From Litoditis marina (Eukaryota; Nematoda; Chromadorea; Rhabditida; Rhabditidae), in contig OZ038433.1 in assembly GCA_964036275.1 (NCBI GenBank), positions 46,009,097 through 46,073,096 of the forward strand: DNA of 64,000 bases, read 5' to 3'. Shown in pieces: positions 59,502 to 64,000 of this stretch. A program made the position numbers and the translations under genes. Under the pieces are notes generated by a model, which worked only from the letters and a program-made list of their open reading frames with translations, was not told the origin of the DNA and did not search any database. Each line of letters begins with the position of its first letter. Within the stretch, counting starts at the first letter, position 1.

Positions 59502-60041
59502 TCCGTCGTATGCTTGGTACCAGTTCGAATTTTGAATTCTCATCAACTCCATGTTTTCAAACAAGTCCAGAGTTTTTCAACAGGAGAGAATGAGCAGTTA
59601 GACATTTTCGAAAAATGTACTAGAGTATTCTGCTAGGGGCTTTACAATATGATACATTCCCGTATTCTCAAAACTCAAAGTCTCATTGAACTAAAGTAAT
59701 GTAAACTTGATATGTTTTTCATCAACATAGTAGCCGGGACCGCAACAGTTCTCCTTCACGTTATTCACAATGATTCCATGAATAATTTCATTTATAAAGC
59801 TCAAAGTTCATTTTTCCGGTCTACAGTGCCTGTAGTTGAGTATATTAATTTTTTTCGGAAGAAATGTGTATTACTATTCACTTAAACATGCTTCTATTAA
59901 CGTAGTATGATTTGACACCACCTTTCAAAAAAAGTTCAAAATTTTACAACTCCCAATTCTACGTGGGTAGACAGGTGGTCGATTTTGTGTCAGATCTGAG
60001 ACATTCGACCAAAATCTGTGTCAGATCTGTCACAGTTTGCA

Positions 60042-60679
60042 TACCCTATAGTAACTAAAATTTAAAAAAGTTGTTTTTTCTTGGTTTTGTTTATACTGTG
60101 TATTCAGTCATGGGTTCAGGAGTTCACACAAAAAATTTGAGAGAAAAATGTTTATTTAGACGCGAGATATGACTCATTAAAGCTACAACGGCCCAATAAA
60201 ATGGGAGGATGGCACATAAATGGTTTTCCTCCTGGAGCTTCAGTAAAACATGAGTTTAACTGTTGGAAGAGTTGATTGAACCAAAATAAATGATTTCAAT
60301 TGTTTTCACTCTGTTTGTGCACCATTTTCCAGGGAAAACTGAAAACTGGGATTACTGTAAGCCGGTTGTCACCAAAGAAGTGGTCGCACATGGCAAAATT
60401 CTTTGAAGATGTAGATATTTCTTTATTAATGTTCAATGACCATATTCAATCCAAGTCAGGTGTTGTTCCGACCGCACAGGTCGAAATATGGTCATTTTTA
60501 GTATGTGTCAGATCTGACACACAGGCAAATTTCATCGAGAAAATTAAAATTTCTCGAAATTCGTGTATTTGTGTCTTCTTTTTGCAGGAAAATGTTCTAA
60601 ATAGAATTATCTTACATATTACCAACTTGATTAGTTTAATTTCTGATTTACATTTCAAATAAGTCTTTTTTGAGAAAAG
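60042..60679. mobile_element. TIR segment, right-truncated copy in spacer 2
   Basis: The left inverted repeat TACCCTATAGTAA is at 60042-60054. The body matches 22691-23327, including the perfect palindrome at 60504-60521. The right inverted repeat is missing because the homology stops at about 60679. Confidence 0.4.
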
Positions 60680-60700
60680 AGGATAAGTCTTTTTTGAGAA
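60661..60700 (+). repeat. Short direct repeat at the spacer 2 breakpoint
   Basis: AAGTCTTTTTTGAGAA occurs at 60661-60676 and again at 60685-60700, exactly where homology to spacer 1 ends. Spacer 1 has it once. This looks like a templated insertion or slippage scar. Confidence 0.7.
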
Positions 60701-61490
60701 TTTTTGAGTTTCTGCTGTGTGTCTGCCATATTTTTCGGCGATTTCTCTTTTCACTTGAACTTTGACCTTTGATTTGTAGCATTGTATAACATGTGTAGTT
60801 TGAACTTTGCTCTCGCCGAACCATTTTTGCTCACTCCGATTGCCTTATTAGGAGCAACTACCCTCACTGATGACCAGCCTTATATTGCCGATTTTCATAG
60901 ATTGAATATGTTTGTAAACTATTTTTATATATAATATTTATTATTCTATATTGAATTCTCAACATGAAATAGAGGTGAGAACATATAAACGTCGAAAATT
61001 GTAAGCTCATTTTGAATTTTTCGGTGCTGACATGTCTATTTTAGTACCTTTTTCCAGTTTTATCCGATTTCAATGCATTTTATATTTGTATTGTACAAAA
61101 ACACTGCAAGAATAATAAACAATGTGTCTATGGTTGGAAATCACAATTGAAATACCCAGCAAAGTCAATTGGTCGAGAATAGAAAGAGTATAGTCCCTGC
61201 CGAACTTATATGTAAAAACACAGAGGAAAATTTGTGCATACGTAAAAGAACCATGTTAAATATAGTTTTTGTAGGAAAAGCAATTTATGCAATGAAATTA
61301 CGTAGCTATGAAAAAATTTAACGTTCAATCTGAAAACTTTATCAAGCTCGAAAATGTACCACTAATTCGGACTTTTCTGTGTAATTCTAGCATGATGGGT
61401 GCGAATTAGGCTACGCACCATTCATGATTGGCATGCTCCAAGTTCTTTTGTAAACAGAAAGTTGGCTTGAAAATAGGCCACGCCCCCTTC
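60701..61490. other. Flank without recognised features
   Basis: AT-rich intergenic-type sequence. No gene, RNA or repeat that I can support. Confidence 0.4.
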
Positions 61491-61754
61491 CTAAACGGTA
61501 GTCTCCGGCGTTGCGGTCAATCGATGTCTTCGAAATGTGAGTGTGACTCCGTCTTCCGGGGAACCGGCATAACATGAGGAGGACATTGGATCAACTGATG
61601 ACGTCATCAGGGATTGGGAGGGAAGATCTTCGGCCGATTGGGTCAACTGGAAGAAGTGGGAGATGAGAGTTATACTTAAGCCCCCCACTTCCCAGAGGAA
61701 AGTGTTTCGAGGGAGGGTGCTCTCTTCAAAGCAAACCTCTACAGTGTTTTCCAT
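61491..61754 (-). CDS. Unrecognised 87-codon open frame in the flank
   Basis: Starts with ATG at 61754 and ends next to the GC-richer stretch 61480-61740. The composition is Ser/Thr-rich, with no motif I recognise. No convincing splice signals or neighbours support it. A chance frame in GC-rich DNA is the simpler reading. Confidence 0.15.
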   Translation of the reverse strand: MENTVEVCFEESTLPRNTFLWEVGGLSITLISHFFQLTQSAEDLPSQSLMTSSVDPMSSSCYAGSPEDGVTLTFRRHRLTATPETTV

Positions 61755-61834
61755 TTAGGTTGATCCCGTTGGTTTCGTTCGAATCGAACTACAACGAACA
61801 TTTTGTCGCTTTCTGTAATGGGGTGAGAGAGCAA

Positions 61835-62090
61835 TACGTAAGTTTGTTCCACCCACTTATAACCCTCCACAGTAATATACTCAAACTTCCAGATCAAAAT
61901 TTGGTATGTTGACGTTTCCCGATTCTCTCCACATTTTGGTAGTGTCTTCTGCGCCTTTACTAGCACGAATTTTGAAAATTTGGAATCAAAATATAGGTTC
62001 ATTCATTAGAAAACGCCTTCTGAATATTTGGCGGGTTACTGTAGAAGGACATCGACTGGTGAAACAGAGTATATGCCCCCCCCTCCCCTT
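61835..62090. mobile_element. Foldback (MITE-like) element in the flank
   Basis: The reverse complement of 61835-61880 (TTACTGTGGAGGGTTAT, then GTGGAACAAAC) resembles the plus strand from 62036 (TTACTGTAGAAGGACATC, then GTGAAACAGAG). Same family as the elements at 20581-20845 and 58086-58350. The long frames crossing it on both strands are products of the inverted repeat. Confidence 0.45.
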
Positions 62091-62535
62091 CTCGGATGAA
62101 TTTATAACAGGGAGTGTAACTCTTCTTTTCTCCAAATGTGTGTCGAGTTCTATGTTAATTGAAATGTTGGCAGAGAGTGCGGAGAGTTTTACTGAACCTA
62201 ACCAAAGTGAATATGAAATTTCCTCCCACCTGCTTTGCGAATCTGGCCTTCTGTTTCTTGTTCTGAGTTGTATTTTTTCCGTTGGCGGTCAGCGAATTTC
62301 GAATGCTCAACGCTTGTTCGGACCAACTGGAAAAAACTGTTTGAAAATGCAAAAGAACGTTTTCAAGAAGAACCTTTTTTACTATCAAAGATTTATTCGA
62401 AAATATTGTGTACGAGTTCAAACTACAATTCAGTCCCATACCCACCGCTCCCTAGTTCTCTTCGGACTATTCTGAATTTTCTTCCACAGAATTTCTGGCG
62501 AAGTCTGACTCTGTTCCCTCCTGTCAGTCGCGCAG
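62091..62535. other. Flank stretch with no supported gene
   Basis: A plus-strand frame of 189 codons (61906-62475) runs through here, but a third of it is foldback-element sequence. I see no domain, so I leave it unannotated. Confidence 0.35.
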
Positions 62536-62755
62536 ATTCGAACCAAAAACTCGTCGTCAGAAGAAGGGAGTTTTGTGTCCTAAATGATATTTTTTTAAAA
62601 AGTAGTCTCGACTACTGTATTGAGTTAGCATACTGTATACGCTACTAATGCTGTGTTTCGGAGTTTTTTTTTGTCCTTATTTGGTTTCTGAAGCTTTTTA
62701 TTATCTGTAGAAAAGGTTAGAATCAAAAACGCATCGTCAGAGGAGTTTTGTGTCC
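62536..62755 (+). repeat. Direct repeat pair in the flank
   Basis: 62536-62580 (GATTCGAACCAAAAACTCG...GGAGTTTTGTGTCC) and 62717-62755 (GTTAGAATCAAAAACGCATC...GGAGTTTTGTGTCC) are diverged copies about 180 bp apart; the second lacks 5 bp. Confidence 0.6.
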
Positions 62756-62811
62756 TTCAAAGTGAAAATGTTCTTTGTAGTATGATCTCCATTATGTTTA
62801 AATTCATCTTA

Positions 62812-62837
62812 GATGGTTTTTGAATTCAAAAACCATC
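62812..62837. other. Perfect 26-bp palindrome centred on GAATTC
   Basis: GATGGTTTTT, GAATTC and AAAAACCATC run without a spacer. It lies 40 bp inside the putative intron after the exon ending at 62878. Confidence 0.9.
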
Positions 62838-62877
62838 CCATTTGAATTTTATAACAATTGCCAGAGCTCCAACTCAC

Positions 62878-63164
62878 TTTCAGGCTCTTGCTTCTGTTGA
62901 AAAACCAGCTGCGTTTCTTCTCCTTCTCTTTGTCTGCGTCTCTCGCGTTTTCATTGTCCATATTGATCCTTTCGTTCTCTGCGTCTCTCAATTCAGCCTT
63001 CTCTCTTTTGATTCTTTCTCTCTCTGCGTCTCTCGATTCTGCCTTATCTTGCTTGGCTCTCTCTTTCTCTTGGTCTCTCGATTCCGCCTTATCCCTCTTC
63101 TTCTTCGGTTCTACAGAAGGCCGTGGTTGTAGGTCAACCCATTTCACCTCAGATGGGGAGCAAC
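62878..63164 (-). CDS. Candidate exon of a charged coiled-coil protein (partial gene)
   Basis: Open on the minus strand between a nematode-type acceptor (TATTTCTTAG before 63164) and a strong donor GTGAGT (62877-62872). The encoded segment is about 95 residues. It opens SPSEVKWVDLQPRPSVEPK, followed by four 15-residue highly charged repeats, such as DKAESRDQEKERAKQ and DKAESRDAERERIKR, then KKRSWFFNRSKSL. The repeats are Lys/Arg/Glu/Asp-rich and likely helical. The first codon is split with one base upstream, which matches the donor phase at 63620. No family recognised. Further exons would lie to the left and were not found. Confidence 0.45.
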
Positions 63165-63587
63165 CTAAGAAATACTGATTTTGAAGGAATAAATACTAAT
63201 TTTCAGTTTTAAGAATAACAAAGTTTTAGTAATTCCAGAGGACCAAAGAAGCTGTTAACTGTCCTACTTAAACTATACTTCTCCTAAAGTGAATCTGAAA
63301 AAGTTAGTATACTGTTAGTCAGTTGCACAGACACGTGAAACATGTTGAACACAGCAGAACTCAGAAACGTGCAATGACAAAGTGCACGATGCCTCATTAG
63401 AATGCCAACTTTTCGTGACCATTCAATTGACTTCTAGTATACCTCAAAACTGCAAACTTTAAAAATTAAAAAAAATGGGAGTCTAGCGCAAACTTTGACT
63501 GTTTTGACAGCCACTATATTGTGGAAAGTTGGTATTTTTAGTTGTTTCCGTGGTGAATTTCCAAAACAAGGAGTAGTGGAACGACAA

Positions 63588-63737
63588 TTATTCTGGAAGA
63601 TCAAACACCATAAACCAACCCTTAAGTTTATGAGCCTCTCCAGCCATATATTCAGCCCAAGAGGTACTCGCAACCAGTAGTTCGTCCAAAGTCACGTTAT
63701 CATACGTTGGAGACGGCATAGACGGAGGGAAGTTGGA
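63588..63737 (-). CDS. Candidate first exon with a trans-splice-type acceptor
   Basis: TTTTATTTCAG ends at 63738, followed by an 18-nt leader and ATG at 63719-63717. The frame reads MPSPTYDNVTLDELLVAST and on to HKLKG, acidic and protein-like. Left unspliced it stops at 63588. A donor G|GTTGGT at 63620/63619 would end the coding part after 100 nt in phase 1, matching the acceptor at 63164 through a 455-bp intron. TTTCAG close to ATG is what SL1 trans-splicing uses, but a cis intron upstream is equally possible. No family recognised. Confidence 0.35.
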   Translation of the reverse strand, partial: SNFPPSMPSPTYDNVTLDELLVASTSWAEYMAGEAHKLKGWFMVFDLPE

Positions 63738-63749
63738 CTGAAATAAAAG

Positions 63750-63785
63750 GACACGGATGGCCGAGTGGTTAGGAGCAGCAACTGT
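63750..63785 (+). other. tRNA-Leu/Ser-like 5' fragment
   Basis: GACACGGATGGCCGAGTGG followed by TTAGGAGC has the A-box form of class II tRNAs (TGGCCGAGTGG). No B box or acceptor partner follows, so it is a fragment. It lies 10 bp beyond the acceptor of the candidate first exon, on the opposite strand. Confidence 0.4.
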
Positions 63786-63879
63786 TACGCAGTGGTTACG
63801 CAAGTAGTAGAAATTAGCTCCTTTTTCCGAAATGCACAAACTTTCTTCAGAAAACAAACGCAAAAATTTGAATAAATTT

Positions 63880-64000
63880 TGCCGCCGTCGCGACAAGTCG
63901 GTCCTGATTCAGGATTTCCGACAGTCGGCGCGGTTTTCGACTGTTTTCGCGTTTTAGTCGGTTCCCGTCATTGACGCCAAAGTTACGGAGTGTGTAAACC
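63880..64000. other. GTCGG-rich, GC-rich right end of the window
   Basis: Repeated GTCGG/CCGAC words (GCGACAAGTCGG, CCGACAGTCGGCGCGG, TTTTAGTCGG) in about 80 bp. Possibly the start of a repeat element cut by the window edge; not identified. Confidence 0.3.

Larger units (their letters stand above)
52196..60679. mobile_element. Spacer 2: duplicate of spacer 1 at the right edge of the cluster
   Basis: Same order of parts and nearly the same sequence as 15668-23327, starting at the same base of an SL1 leader. Differences from spacer 1: longer satellite, more degenerate TTAGGC tracts, single copy of the 156-bp block, two instead of three palindromes at 59986-60034, and loss of the last roughly 155 bp, including the right inverted repeat. 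Beyond about 60679 the two diverge completely. Confidence 0.85.

Noticed and set aside
61906..62475. 189-codon plus-strand frame in the flank
   Set aside because: About a third is foldback-element sequence, there is a competing frame on the other strand, and I see no domain.

Overview
The window is nematode nuclear DNA, most likely from Caenorhabditis or a close relative. Three things show this. The canonical SL1 spliced-leader RNA gene is present many times. It shares a tandem repeat with 5S rRNA genes. The nematode telomere hexamer TTAGGC occurs inside the window. There are no bacterial operons, and almost none of the short open frames look like real proteins.

Layout. (1) 1-15667: array 1, a head-to-tail repeat of exactly 1367 bp holding 11 5S rRNA genes and 11 intact SL1 RNA genes, all on the minus strand, plus one broken SL1 gene at the right edge. 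(2) 15668-23482: spacer 1, a non-rDNA block inserted inside an SL1 leader. It has a unique left part, a roughly 145-bp satellite with a 20-bp palindrome in each unit (about 26 copies), a foldback element, a tRNA-Asp-like pseudogene, two interstitial TTAGGC tracts, a 156-bp tandem duplication and a 0.8-kb segment bounded by 13-bp inverted repeats. (3) 23483-52195: array 2, with 21 5S genes, 20 intact SL1 genes, a 13-nt SL1 5' fragment at its left edge and a second broken SL1 at its right edge. (4) 52196 to about 60679: spacer 2, a near-identical copy of spacer 1 with a longer satellite (about 33 copies) and a different right end. (5) About 60680-64000: the flank outside the cluster, with another foldback element, direct repeats, a perfect 26-bp palindrome, a two-exon candidate protein gene on the minus strand and a tRNA-like fragment.

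How it works together. Each 1367-bp unit supplies 5S rRNA (Pol III, internal promoter, T5 terminator) and, 161 bp downstream on the same strand, SL1 snRNA (Pol II, Sm site, 5' splice donor), the leader donated to many nematode mRNAs. Each unit also carries seven CACGTG E-boxes in three clusters, two of them phased at 9 bp. It further carries a degenerate tRNA-like sequence whose A box, B box and T5 run sit at standard tRNA spacing. The units differ only by scattered substitutions. Shared variants show two-unit and longer higher-order blocks, the trace of unequal exchange or conversion.

Limits. Identities and copy counts were judged by eye. Family names are given only where the motif is unmistakable. 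Statements about C. elegans are from memory.
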